Below are positions 13,501 through 36,895 of a stretch of DNA of 64,000 nucleotides, one piece after another. The position numbers and the translations under genes are program-made. The stretch's first letter is position 1. The number at the start of each line of letters is the position of its first letter. The notes below the pieces were generated by a model, which made no database searches, had not been told where the DNA came from, and saw only the letters and a list, made by a program, of their open reading frames with translations. Source of the DNA: Leuctra nigra (lineage: Eukaryota > Arthropoda > Insecta > Plecoptera > Leuctridae); the NCBI GenBank assembly GCA_934045905.1, contig OW203761.1, positions 35,390,964 to 35,454,963 on the forward strand, read 5' to 3'.

Positions 13501-16460
13501 GGCTCGCTGTTGAAACGAATTTCAGGCCAAGGCGATGTTGACCGTCGGAGCGCCGATATTTTACACAAGTTCAGGTCTGGCCAAGTCAATTGGGCCGCCG
13601 TCCAAGGCAATCACGGGAAACTATTCAAATGTCGCATGGTGTTGACGTGCTACCAGCGTGTACCAGCTAGCGACATGGTTCTTGCAACTTCGATCAAGTT
13701 ATTGAATCGACCTGGTCGATGGTTCGATTCTTCAGCTCATTGTTCAAGTGACAAGCATTGTACGCTTACAAGTCACGAGTAATTTATAATCATCCCGAGC
13801 TTTAAGCTCGCCACAATATGTTAATAACATCCGCATGTTACTGCGATTGATTTATTGAAGAATAAGACGCTTACAAATATACATTCTGTCGCCTGTCGTT
13901 GGACGTTTGTCACACCGCAAACTTCTCGATACGAATCCAATATCCTACTTGTCAGCTTCACGCGAGTAGCTGCTCCTACTTCAGTCTTACATCGTGCACA
14001 GGCGAATAATATTTATACCTCTTATTGATCGGTGCAAAGAAGTTCTAAATTTAAAACGTTCGAGATTGAGCTTTGCTTGTTCAGCGACCAGCTCGTGTAT
14101 AAGTTGAGTTGAGAATGACAGCTGGCTCTCCATACCTGTAACTGCAGAGGGTGAGAGAGCGAGCACGTGGTCAAATATTTAATTATTCCTCACCGACATG
14201 GAGGGGAGCGGCGTTCGTCAGCGTTTCCAACATAGCAATGTGTGATGCATGAAGCGGGGTGTGGAGCTCTACTAGGGTGTGCTCATGCATTGTGTCGCCA
14301 TGTGCTCGACATACGAGCCGGAGCGTCATTCCTGCGTGGCTTTGTTGTCGAGGAGAGACCCCGCATATGGCCGTGACGTGTGGAAGAACTCCATGATATC
14401 GTTGAGCGATCGCTATTGTTCTAGATTGAACGTAATCATCGCGTCGACTGAGCGAATTGCTCATCCGAGTCCCAATGTTGCTTACTTCCATCGCATGGCT
14501 GATTCGCGTTATTTGCATCCACTCCAAGAATTCACATCCAAAGTTATTTATTGGTGTACGCTTCAAGAAATCTCTCCCGTATAACTTGTTTGTTTGTGTC
14601 TATCTGTGCAAGGTGGAGTTTCGGTTGGGATAATTTCATATTTCAGTTTTCTGGAGTGTGGAAACCTCATTTTCCTCCGGCTGTAATATTATGCCCGAAT
14701 GGATGCGAGCTCAACGAAGCTGAACCTAGTATCAAATCCATCTTCGTTGTGCTCAGCTGCTTCTGTTTTTTTCCTTGACGACAACGGAATGCAAAGTCCT
14801 CGGCCTCGTCGAATCGCCTCGCTAAATTGTTCCTGAAGATCAAGAAGCTACCTAATGGCTTAGCCATGACTTGCCTCGAGAACAGCAGGTTGGAGAGGGT
14901 CACGATCGCAGGAAAAGGAATTTAATTTACGAGATGTACCTCGCTATTAATTGGATATAGAGAGGAGAGGAGGAGCAAACACGAAATCGTAATAAATTGA
15001 CGGTTGAAAAAGAGTTTGTAATAGTGCCATTATCACTATCTATCTGTACGTGTTGTAGCTTTCTTTACCTCGTATTGGTTGCATCCAGATAAGTAGATCA
15101 AACAGCCGACCGCCAATCCCGTGTCGCGGGCGTGAACTGCTCCCTGGTTGGTCTTGTTCTTATCACCCAGGTGGAGATAAGAACGTGCCCCGTGCAATTA
15201 ATGGGGGAAATTAATCGACATGATCGACTCCAATGATGAGGGAGTGGGTGTGCCATCTGTCCGGACCTATTTGAAAAGCATTGCGTGAGAGGAAAATGAT
15301 ATATCTTTGTCCTGCGTCATCCAATAGGGGATGTAATTCGCTTCCTGAAATAATTTTTATTGGTAATAATAAACTATTAGTAGGACAATCAATGATCGAA
15401 CCTTTAGAGTTGTACACCAGCAATTCTGTATGTCCCTATTGAGGCGGCGACAAGAACGAATGACCTCTGGGATGGGCCGAGGAAAGGGTTGCGTGCCCCG
15501 ATAGCCCTGCTTCATTCGGCTTGAATCGGCGGCCCCCCTCTCCTGGTTCACCCTCGACGTGAGGTGTGCTGAGGTGACTAAAGTGTGCAGCAACAGTTGT
15601 GGGGTCAAATTACGCCGACACGAAACCTGACAAGTATTACTTTGGGGGTTGTAAACTCTGACCATGTGACCTACTGGGTTCTGGAATCTTTGTAAACGCC
15701 GCTCAAGTTCCAGTAGACCATGAGCTTTGTTCAAGTGCCTCTTGGCTGTAAATGCCAAGAGCTTTTCGAGGCTGCGATGTAGTTGAATGCATTATTTGCA
15801 TTGCACATAATGAAATGGCTTGGAGCTATCGACTTCTGGGCTGGCTCGTTGAGATTCTTCGGTCCGCTGGTAATGCAAACAATTACTCGTTACTTTTCAT
15901 CCGAACTAGTTTCCATCCTACTAATTACTAGCAGTCTGCCATGCGTGGCGATACCAGCCGATATCCGCCCCCGAAAATGAGTTGGAACACTTTCAGCGAC
16001 GCTAATAGGTCCACGTCGCCGCGCGGAGGTGTCACTATATCGCTCCCTTGATAATCGAGATCAATAATGATAACCGTCAAGGAACCGCCTCGCTCGCTTC
16101 CCGGCTCCGTGTTATCGATACTGAACTAGTCGTGTCTTGACGTAGTCGGAAGAAACTTATGTATGCCTGAGACGAACGCACTTGACATTTTAGTACATGT
16201 GCTCGTTTGCGTCATCGGCGGCTTGGTCGGTTGATGCGGTGAACGCTCGCAGCTAGTCGCTTGCTTGCAAGACAATGCCTGTAGCTAACGGCGAGAGAAT
16301 CTCAGCTCACATACCCTGCCAAGATGATTGCATCGCATTGCCATGTCCGTCCAGATTTAGATTGTGCCAATTATTTCGCAATTCCACTGCGCAATAATAC
16401 TCTTCGCTTGCATTTGGTTCCATAGTCCTTGTACTAATATGCCGCTCTCTTTGTTTTCAG
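10576..16460. other. Non-coding upstream region of Rbfox
   Basis: No exon, RNA gene or clear transposon boundary is recognised. Short frames (for example around 13432-13782 and 14183-14566) show no domain and overlap on both strands. Because the first visible Rbfox coding exon begins at a 3' splice site, at least one further 5' exon must lie upstream, here or beyond. A CRE-like TGACGTCA near 12779 is the only regulatory-looking site noted. Confidence 0.5.
15156..15184. other. 9-bp stem hairpin
   Basis: GTTCTTATC and its exact inverse GATAAGAAC are separated by 11 bases. It may be a dyad binding site or chance; no further support. Confidence 0.4.
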
Positions 16461-28647
<12,187 letters not shown>

Positions 28648-30604
28648 CCTTCAAGTCTCGAGCTTCAATCACATGACACAAACCCCTTGCCTCATTCATA
28701 CGCATCATCACTCTCATCATCGCTGGTTAGTGCATCGATCAGAAAGTTACATATGTAGAGCCAGTATAAACCACATAATTAGGTCGGCAGCTAGATTAGT
28801 ATCATGGCTCCTTGCTCATCTCATTACTAGGTGAGTAGCTCTTTGCTACTTGATTTTTGATATTTGTTCTTCGTTTGTAGTTGGAATATAATATACTTTT
28901 CTCCAAGTGAGCTTGGAACTAAAGATACCAGAGGGTACAGCAGCACATAATATTTCAGTTACCAAACCATAAACTTCTGTTTAATGTGTTCTCATAAGAT
29001 GTGAGTTCAGTGATACGAGTTGAGTCGCAGTTCTTAATTCTCAAAAAACGTAATTGTCGGAGACTCCAAATTACCTCCAACTCGACAAAATAATAGGTTA
29101 GTACTAGACTAGAATGGCGAGACAAATTTTCTAGTATTGTTTCTATGTAACATATTATATTTTATCAATACCTATGTCATAAAGTAATTTTTTTGTTAGA
29201 ATCTCAAATTTGAACAAATGGACAACATCCACCTACCTACTAAATATAAAATGTAGTATGTACAACAATTAAAAAATACTTCCAAAATGATGAATCTCAA
29301 AAGCCATTTGCTAGACATCCCATTATCACAGATCAAGATAAAATATAGCAACTTACTAGAATCATAACTCTAGTTCATAAATTACGTAATCGGAGTACAT
29401 AATGTAATGTATAATACTCAATGGTGAGTACTGGCCAATGAAAGTGACAAACAATTTTTGTGGAAACATTGGTACATAAGAGCCATAATTATTTGTTTAG
29501 TTTGCTGGTACAGTACTCTTATCTCTATGGAATGTACATCTGAAGCAGACATATCGATTGAAACTCATTATCAATGATTGTTTGTACCTAGCTCTACTAT
29601 ACATACTGTAATTAGTTGATTTCCATAAAAGCTCTCTAGTGCAAATGATGATGGATACTGTGACAAATGATCTAGGTGACATTTTGATTTATGTGTTCAC
29701 GGAATTCAATGTAGTTATAGCGTGAACACTATACATATTGTATTCTTCTTAATGTCAAAACAATTGTTTTCTTATCCACTGGGAATAATTTTAGATAAAA
29801 ATGATGATACCTACACCTACATATTTTAGTTTTAGCTTAAGTAAATTATAAGTCATTATGAAAGCAGTGGCGTTGCAGCGCAATGGATGAACAGCGTCGG
29901 AAAATGTTTTAATTATACTTGTATTAGAAAATGCAATATCATGTCATTAATCATAGTGTAGCACAGATACACTACAATTAAACAACCAACCAAAGACAAT
30001 GTGACCAGTTACATGCCTGCTCAATAATTATGTTACGTTGAGAGCAAAAATGTGTTAAGTATGAGATGTAAAAATGAGTTTATATCCCTAAGATCCATTT
30101 ACTAACATTAACACACTACTTTGAGATACATCTACAAATCTGCACCCCTTCTTGAGTGGAGGTGTGGATATTTCATGTATTTTAAATTGTCTTCCGTTTC
30201 ATTGCACAATATTACACAAACCCGCACATGGTATCTTACAAAAGCACAACACAAGATACCTTTATAAGTGGTATAATATGATATTAAACTATCTTATTAA
30301 TTCAATGATAGAAAACCAATCTTGAAGTTTGATTTTCCGATTTTTTATAATACATATTATATTGGTAGCACTTGGGCAAGTCCCGTAAGTCACTTCAAAT
30401 GTGATTGACAAACATATGAAAAGCTGCTACACACTTCTTTTATAATTATTATTTTGATGTACATTGACTTTCGAATTGATATTGAATAGCTTAACTGTAT
30501 TGAGTTGAGTACTTGGGCTCAATTGTAGTGTGGCCATGTACACTATCTTCAACTATTGTTACTTGCTGTATTGTACTATGTCACTCATTCATTCATGTAA
30601 TAAA
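28648..30604 (+). other. Probable Rbfox 3' UTR
   Basis: AT-rich non-coding sequence after the Rbfox stop, ending at a candidate AATAAA (30599-30604). The transcript end is inferred, not shown; another A-rich AATAAA-like site lies near 31086. Confidence 0.45.
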
Positions 30605-30700
30605 ACATCCTCTAATTAATATAATTGTGTGCAATTGTAATCCCCACATATCTCGCAAAAGATCCGATCATCCCTTTCCGCTCTAGTACCTACCATTTTT

Positions 30701-31344
30701 AAGGGCCATACAACCTTCAGGTTTTATTGTCTGTATAGCTGGAGAAGCATATTTGAACCACTTTTGGACTAAAATATAATCACAATGATAATTAATTTGA
30801 ATTATTTTGTAATAACCTAATTCATACAGAGAAGCTTGCATGGCAGACACGTTACTTACTCCAGAATACTTAGTCAAATACAAAGCGATTCCAGGCACAT
30901 TTATACAGAAATCGGTAATTTTTTGCACGCAATGTAATCTACACATAGACAGTCATGTCTGTGCATCTCAAGTATTCCTCCTGTTAGCCGTCTAGATTGT
31001 GGAGAGTCTGAATATGATGAAAAAGCAGATACTTGAGGAGTCATTGTAATATCGATTTATTAATGATAATAATTGCACAATATGAAAATAAAGACAGTTG
31101 ATTATGCAGAAGATTGGCTTCCGATTTCGGCGGTGTGCTTTATTGTTTAATAACATAGATATGATGATGTAAAGTGGAGAATATACTGAACTCTAAACAA
31201 CAATTGTGAGCACGGAGAGCTGAGTCAGTAATAATATATGTCATTCGCGATCTGTATGAATTAATTACGATTATTCCAACCAAGTGGTTCAAATATGCTT
31301 CTCCCGCAATACAGACAATAAAACCTGAAGGTTGTGTGGCCTTT
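30701..31344. mobile_element. MITE-like element with about 60-bp inverted ends
   Basis: The left end (AAGGGCCATACAACCTTCAG, then GTTTTATTGTCTGTAT and GAGAAGCATATTTGAACCAC) reappears inverted at 31280-31344 with only a few differences. Internal sequence is non-coding. The target duplication is unclear. Confidence 0.7.
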
Positions 31345-32105
31345 GAACTTTTTCTGTTTTCTCACAATTAGGAAAATCTTACCAATTTAAAATGCCAAGT
31401 TATATTACGAAAACAGCATTTTAATCTTTGAAGTTGACTTGTCCCATTCCATTTACTAATTTTCTTTTTTAAACTGAAGTTCAAACTTGCAGACATTTAA
31501 ATAAGAATGAAATCTCTCGGGAGCATGATGTTCTGACAGAGCTGCAATTCCTAATTTTATCATATTTTGATTATTATTTTCAAAACAAAAATAGTATGTA
31601 GTGGGAGTAGGCAGTGACGAATCAGTGATGATTTCAGACATTTTTCTCAAGGGGAAAATCAAAACTGGGAGGGCGCAATAATTAAAAACAGGAAAAATGA
31701 AAATACTTTTGACCAACACAATTATGTATGAAAGCAATGTCGGAGGCCCCCCACACCAGCTTGATGCTGGTCCGCAGAGGGGGGGATTTTAAGTGAAATT
31801 TCTTCAGCAGAATTCTTACTTTTTTGAAGAAATTTACATTGAAAGTGAAAAACGATGCTTTCTTTATAATCTTCAGTTTTCTCCACATTTGGAAATACGT
31901 TGTGCCATTGAAAAGCGATTATGGTGATATTCAAAAGTTTGCAGCCAAATCCCCATGTTGGTTTATTGTATTGTGGTCAACTCACAACTGTTATGCGAAC
32001 TATTGGAAGTGATTGTACTACTATTTTCAATTGAATTTTAATTTCGTTAGTTCAGTTAGTTCAAGCTTAGAGATTTACGTTACGATTTACGCGAGTTCAG
32101 TATAT
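31345..32105. other. Intergenic, probable transposon remnant
   Basis: No gene recognised. A GC-rich patch at 31740-31790 with inverted AGCTTGATGCTGG-type sequence resembles the interiors of the hAT-like elements at 32114 and 55202 and may be a decayed relative. Confidence 0.4.
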
Positions 32106-32113
32106 ATCTCTAT

Positions 32114-33010
32114 CAGTGGCGTCGGAAGTCTATTTTCTCAGGGGGGGCACACTTTGCTTAGGATCTAGGTAAGTTAGGTACTAAATTGTAAGGGAGAAAA
32201 TAATACAGTAAATGACTATGTGTGTGGGAAACACGATTGCCAAAGGAAACAATGGGGGGTCTGGGGAGAGGGCCCCCCAGCACAATGCGGGTCCGGGGCG
32301 CAAACAGCCCCGGGAAAATTTTGAATTTCAAGAATGAATTTGGAGCGTTTCTACGTGATTTCACACTTTTTAAACCGATCTTTCTCTGAACAAATAAATG
32401 GACGACATTATTTGTTGGTAAATTGGATCCGATCCACTTCACGTCAGGACTGCCAAAAAAAGTGATTAAAAAAATATGTGTGGAAAATGTGTCATAAAAT
32501 TATATAAACTAGGTAATATGCACTTGAAAAGTGATTAGTTTTGGATGATATCTCCGCATTTTTTCACATTCACAATAGGTCCAATTTGAAATGCATTATG
32601 AAATTAAATCTCAGACATTTCACATTAAAATGCCGCGCAGCGGATTTTTTTTTTGAATTTCAAATGATTTTTGTGCATTTTATTTTAATTTTAAGAAAAC
32701 AAAGGTTAATCATTCACTTATATCAGGAATGTTCATGTAAATATGCCCCGCAGCGATTTTCTCAAACTTTATTACTCTGGGCAGTGTTAAATGATTTTGG
32801 TGTAAAATAACAAAATCAATTGAATTTCGTAAGAAGACTCTCACATGACATTAGGTAACAACAATGCCGCGCAGCGATTTTTTTTGATATTCAGACATTT
32901 TAAAATATATTATGCGTTGCCAGGGGGGGCAGATTGATACTCTTGCCCCCCCCCTTCAGACGTCTAGGGGGGCACGTGCCCCTGCTGCCCCCCCGGTTCC
33001 GACGCCACTG
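32114..33010. mobile_element. Non-autonomous hAT-type element
   Basis: It has an exact 8-bp duplication ATCTCTAT at 32106-32113 and 33011-33018 and termini CAGTGGCGTCGGAA / TTCCGACGCCACTG, typical hAT ends. The interior carries G- and C-rich subterminal runs and three spaced copies of a GCCGCGCAGCGATTTT-like unit (about 32630, 32742, 32863). There is no transposase frame. Confidence 0.92.
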
Positions 33011-33391
33011 ATCTCTATCTATGGTTCAAGGCAACGATTCCCAATTTACTACTCCTTATTCAACTCGATAAGAGACATTTCTGCAAATCAAAATAAATTA
33101 TTTTAAATTTATTATTTACAATATTAACTTGGTATAAATAATCTTTGATGATGCCCATATCTGTATACTGTACTGATCACGGGAAGATAATATCATAGTC
33201 CCATCTCTATGATAATATAATACAGCTTTACACTATAGAATTTATTTTACTATTTATTTTATTGTTTTCAGCTCTTTCTCTGGGCTACAATAATCATCCA
33301 TTTCTTCATAATACTGACAATAATAATAATGTGATGACAGTAAAAACTAATAATAATACTTTTAATTTAATTTACATCAATATTGTATCCT

Positions 33392-34291
33392 ATAATTGAG
33401 CGAGCGTAGCGAGCGTCACCACGGTACTCTTATGGCACTTTCTCTGTGTGTTTTTTTGTTTTTTTGTCCGCACAGCCCAGGTTAAACCGCAAATTCAATC
33501 GATCTGAAACTTTGCACATATGTTAACGTAATCTATGCGGTCCCTGGGATCGTTTTTGAACGGGCTCCTGTGATTGGTTCAAGTTTTAAAAAAAATATCT
33601 TTCGATTGGTTGCTCTGCTCAATTTGAAATTTAGCAAAGTCATTGCAACCAACATTTTACCCAATCATAAAAAGTTTCAGCAAAATTCTCCCATTGGTTT
33701 AAATTTGAAACCATTTTTCCTGTGATTTTTGAAATTTAAACTAGAACCGATTGACCGACCAACTAAAAACTTTGCATGGTCATTGGTACCAACATTTAAG
33801 ATATTTTTGCCAATTTCCAGTCTAATCTGTCGTTATTTTCAAAAGTTTTTGTAATTCTAGGGACATTTTGCGTGTTGGCTGTCAAATTCACGGCGACTTC
33901 GAATCTTCAGTTCAAGGCAAGGTAGTTAGAGCAGAAAGTTTCAAACGAAATGAAACTAATAATGACCGTTCAACAGATTGATCTGATATTGTGTACACAC
34001 TAATATCATATCATATGAGTGGTCCCAGGTATATTTTTTGAACGAGATCCTGTGATTTTTGAAAATTAACAAGGAACCGTTCAATCATAAAGGTTTAATC
34101 GATCAACTTAAAACTTAGCAAGGTTATTGGGACCAATATTTTTGGAGATTTTGGAGATATTTATATAAGTCTGTGACGAAATTTAAGAATTATTGGCTTT
34201 TAATGCCATTTTCGATTGACATAATTTCGGTTCGAGGTGTTGCGTGTATCCGTGCTCGCTCATCAACGCGTCACACAGAGCGTTTTCCTAG
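33392..34291 (+). mobile_element. Helitron-like non-autonomous element, copy A
   Basis: It starts near AATTGAGCGAGCGTAGCGAG and ends ...GCGTTTTCCTAG followed by T. The 3' end holds a short stem (AACGC...GCGTT) a few bases before a CTAG terminus, the layout of Helitron 3' ends. A full-length relative in the opposite orientation is at 60969-61862, and shorter 3'-end copies occur at 52205, 52400 and 54596. No Rep/helicase coding is present. Confidence 0.65.
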
Positions 34292-35211
34292 TAATAAGCA
34301 AGAGGTAAATGAAATACCTAAAAATAAAGCTTATTTCAAATTACTCAGACCGTAATATCTCTTAAATCAAAGATAATAAAGAAGGGTCTGGTTCAGGTTT
34401 CCGTAATATAATGAAAAACTATTTGCACGTCATAGATTTATTTTATGACTATTCAATATTCACAAAATAAATATTAAAGCTGATTCCATTCACTTTACTC
34501 TCGCGCCATTTTTTATTCAAAAAGTTCCCTATTGCAGAGAAAGAACCAGAGAAGGCAGTGGAAATGCCCGCGTTAATTTAACTTTAAAATCAGCTCTTCG
34601 TATTTATACTATTTTGCACTTACTACTCTAATTTGTGTTTTACAATTGCCTTCTGTAAACTGATTACAACAAGAAGATATTTGAAGGTGATATTAATGAA
34701 GATGTATTATAAGAACGCACACATAATACGAAATAAATAGCATTTATTTTAACAACACAATACAGAAATCAACAGTACATAAAATTAAATTTCATTTCTC
34801 TGTAAAATTAACATTTCTGCTTCAAGTTGAAGAACAAAACCAAAAGAAATGTGAAACACCAGGTACATAACTAGGTATATAATATTAAATAAACATATAA
34901 ACAATGATAAATTAAGTGTAATATTGAGACAACCTATGATTAAATTATAAAATTACTTCCATTGTTTACGCAGCTCTGTGATATTATATTTATTTTTTCA
35001 TGTATTCCAACATTTTGGTTATGAAAATTGAAATTATGTAGGTACCTACATAAAACTAAGATGATGCATGACTAGACATAGGTCCATTGTCCATTGACTT
35101 GTAGTATGATGTAATAATACCGGTTTGCTGGTAATTAAAAAAATTACATCTTCAGTCTGGATATTTGAAATGTCAAATTTCCTCAAAATTAGTTTAATTA
35201 CATTATGTTAT
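34292..35211. other. Intergenic and Mpv17-like gene 3' UTR
   Basis: AT-rich with no exon seen. AATAAA on the minus strand (34743-34748) is a candidate polyadenylation signal for the Mpv17-like gene, about 465 bp past its stop. Confidence 0.45.
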
Positions 35212-35972
35212 TTAATTGACTAGAGATTTCTTCGATATAGAACTTAGTTTATCATCAGATGATAAGGAAGCAGCTTCAAGTTGCTTCATATATGCAAGAA
35301 ACGAAGTCCACATGAAACTGCACACGGAAACAAATGGTACACGATTCCTTTCTGGAATTAGCCAAAAGTTTATGGTTTGTAGTATGGGCCATACGCAAAC
35401 ACCAACCTGTAAATAATGTTTCAAAGATGAATACATTCATGAAGTTAATTAAATTACAAACAATGCCATTTCAAAACTCACTTTGTATGTTGGAAGAAAT
35501 TTTGCTTTAACCTCATCGACTGCATCGGAAACCGACTTTCCTTCTAATATACTCATTCCGAAGAAAAATGAAACCATTGCAGCAGGACCGTAAGTCACTT
35601 GTTCAACTAATGCCTAGACAAAGAATTAAATAATTACAAAACCACAAGGAAAAGTAGATACCTAATCATTCATGTAAGTAATAGTCTTACCTTTGTTATT
35701 GCAGATTTTATTGTCATTTGGGGCCATATGGCACTTGATATTCTTACCCACAAGTTCAATGTTGGCGCCACGAATAAACAACCATACAAACTAAACCGCG
35801 CTGCCTGTACGAAATCTAGTTCTTTCATACTTTTCCCACTTATGCGCTGTTGACAAAGGCTTGATATGGGCCAAATGATGCAATAGGCAGCCATCCCCCT
35901 AGTTACAGGGTATTTTCTACTAAACGCACCTATTTTGACAAGAACACTCATAATGCCGTCTGTCGCGAACAA
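35212..35972 (-). CDS. Mpv17/PMP22-family membrane protein (Mpv17-like)
   Basis: Small multi-pass protein of the mitochondrial inner or peroxisomal membrane family; the biochemical role of this family is still poorly defined (channel activity and mitochondrial DNA maintenance for Mpv17 itself). Three exons with matching phase 0: 35972-35691, 35613-35482, 35406-35212, giving 202 aa, close to the usual 175-200. Visible family motifs: YPVTRGMAAYCIIWPIS near the N-terminus, FSLYGCLFVAPTLNLWVR, LVEQVTYGPAA, and the C-terminal signature VWPILQTINFWLIPERNRV followed by WTSFLAYMKQLE. It resembles the insect Mpv17-like branch more than Mpv17 proper. ATG at 35972 gives the expected N-terminus. Confidence 0.9.
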
Positions 35973-36362
35973 GTTAACACAAATGAATGGATAATACTAT
36001 TAATAACTCATCTATCCAAGAAACCACAGCCGTGAATGTGACATAACGATTGCAGCATTGACGCACGTGCCAAATGCCTTGAAGTTGAAGCATGCGTCCT
36101 TCAACTTGTCCAATGAAAATATTCCATTCCCTCACAGCACATGTAGCCAACCTAAACTTTATATAAAATGAAAAATAGGTCACACAAATGTTTTTTCGTG
36201 GTGTAATTAATGCTCGGTTCGTACACTGCTATCATTTGCGACATATTTACGTTTTTAAATAAATTAATTGACGTCTTATATCCAAACTTGGCATCCAGTA
36301 ACAGCAGTGAATATACTCGGTACAGTTAAGTTGGCATTTCCCGAAATTGATTTTAAGTGTTG

Positions 36363-36590
36363 CTTGCAATGGGGTTGTTCACTGCCATTTGCTCTCACTC
36401 GCAGCGCTAGCAGCAATGGAGGTATCTCTCTCTGATTGGTTGGTTTCTGAATCCAAGATCTATGAATCAAACTCCCGCCAAGATTTAAAAACCTTCCATT
36501 CCGCTAGATGCATTTTGATTGGCTCTCTCCCGGACGATTAGAACAGCAGCGCCATCTACAATAGTTTTGCATGAACAACCCCATTGCAAG
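36363..36590. mobile_element. Short MITE between the Mpv17-like gene and E2F
   Basis: Inverted ends CTTGCAATGGGGTTGTTCA and its inverse (36572-36590) bound 228 bp with no coding capacity. No clear target duplication is seen. It lies in the spacer between the 5' end of the Mpv17-like gene and the 3' end of E2F. Confidence 0.65.
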
Positions 36591-36895
36591 GTTTCCTTGT
36601 GCATTTGACCTAATTCTCCCTCCCTTTTCAGTACATTAATTAACTTCTAGATGATATTGAGAACTGGCGGTAAAATCAGGGTCTGCAACTGTTCACACAC
36701 ATGATTTTATTGCAATAACAGTACAGCAAAAAATATTCATTCTGAATACTATTGCTATGCCTTAAGAAGTAATTGTTGATGCAAGAGATGAATGATCAAA
36801 TTGTATTCTATGAAATTTGAGAGGTAATGGAAATTGATAATGAGCTTATAAATAATATAACATTATTCTCTTCTAAATGTACATGGCAGTTTCAT

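Noticed and set aside
13432..13782. 116-aa open frame and neighbouring overlapping frames at 12.8-13.8 kb
   Set aside because: Several frames open on both strands over the same DNA, as expected from composition; no recognisable protein.
14183..14566. 127-aa minus-strand frame
   Set aside because: No homology recognised by eye and overlapped by a plus-strand frame; treated as chance.
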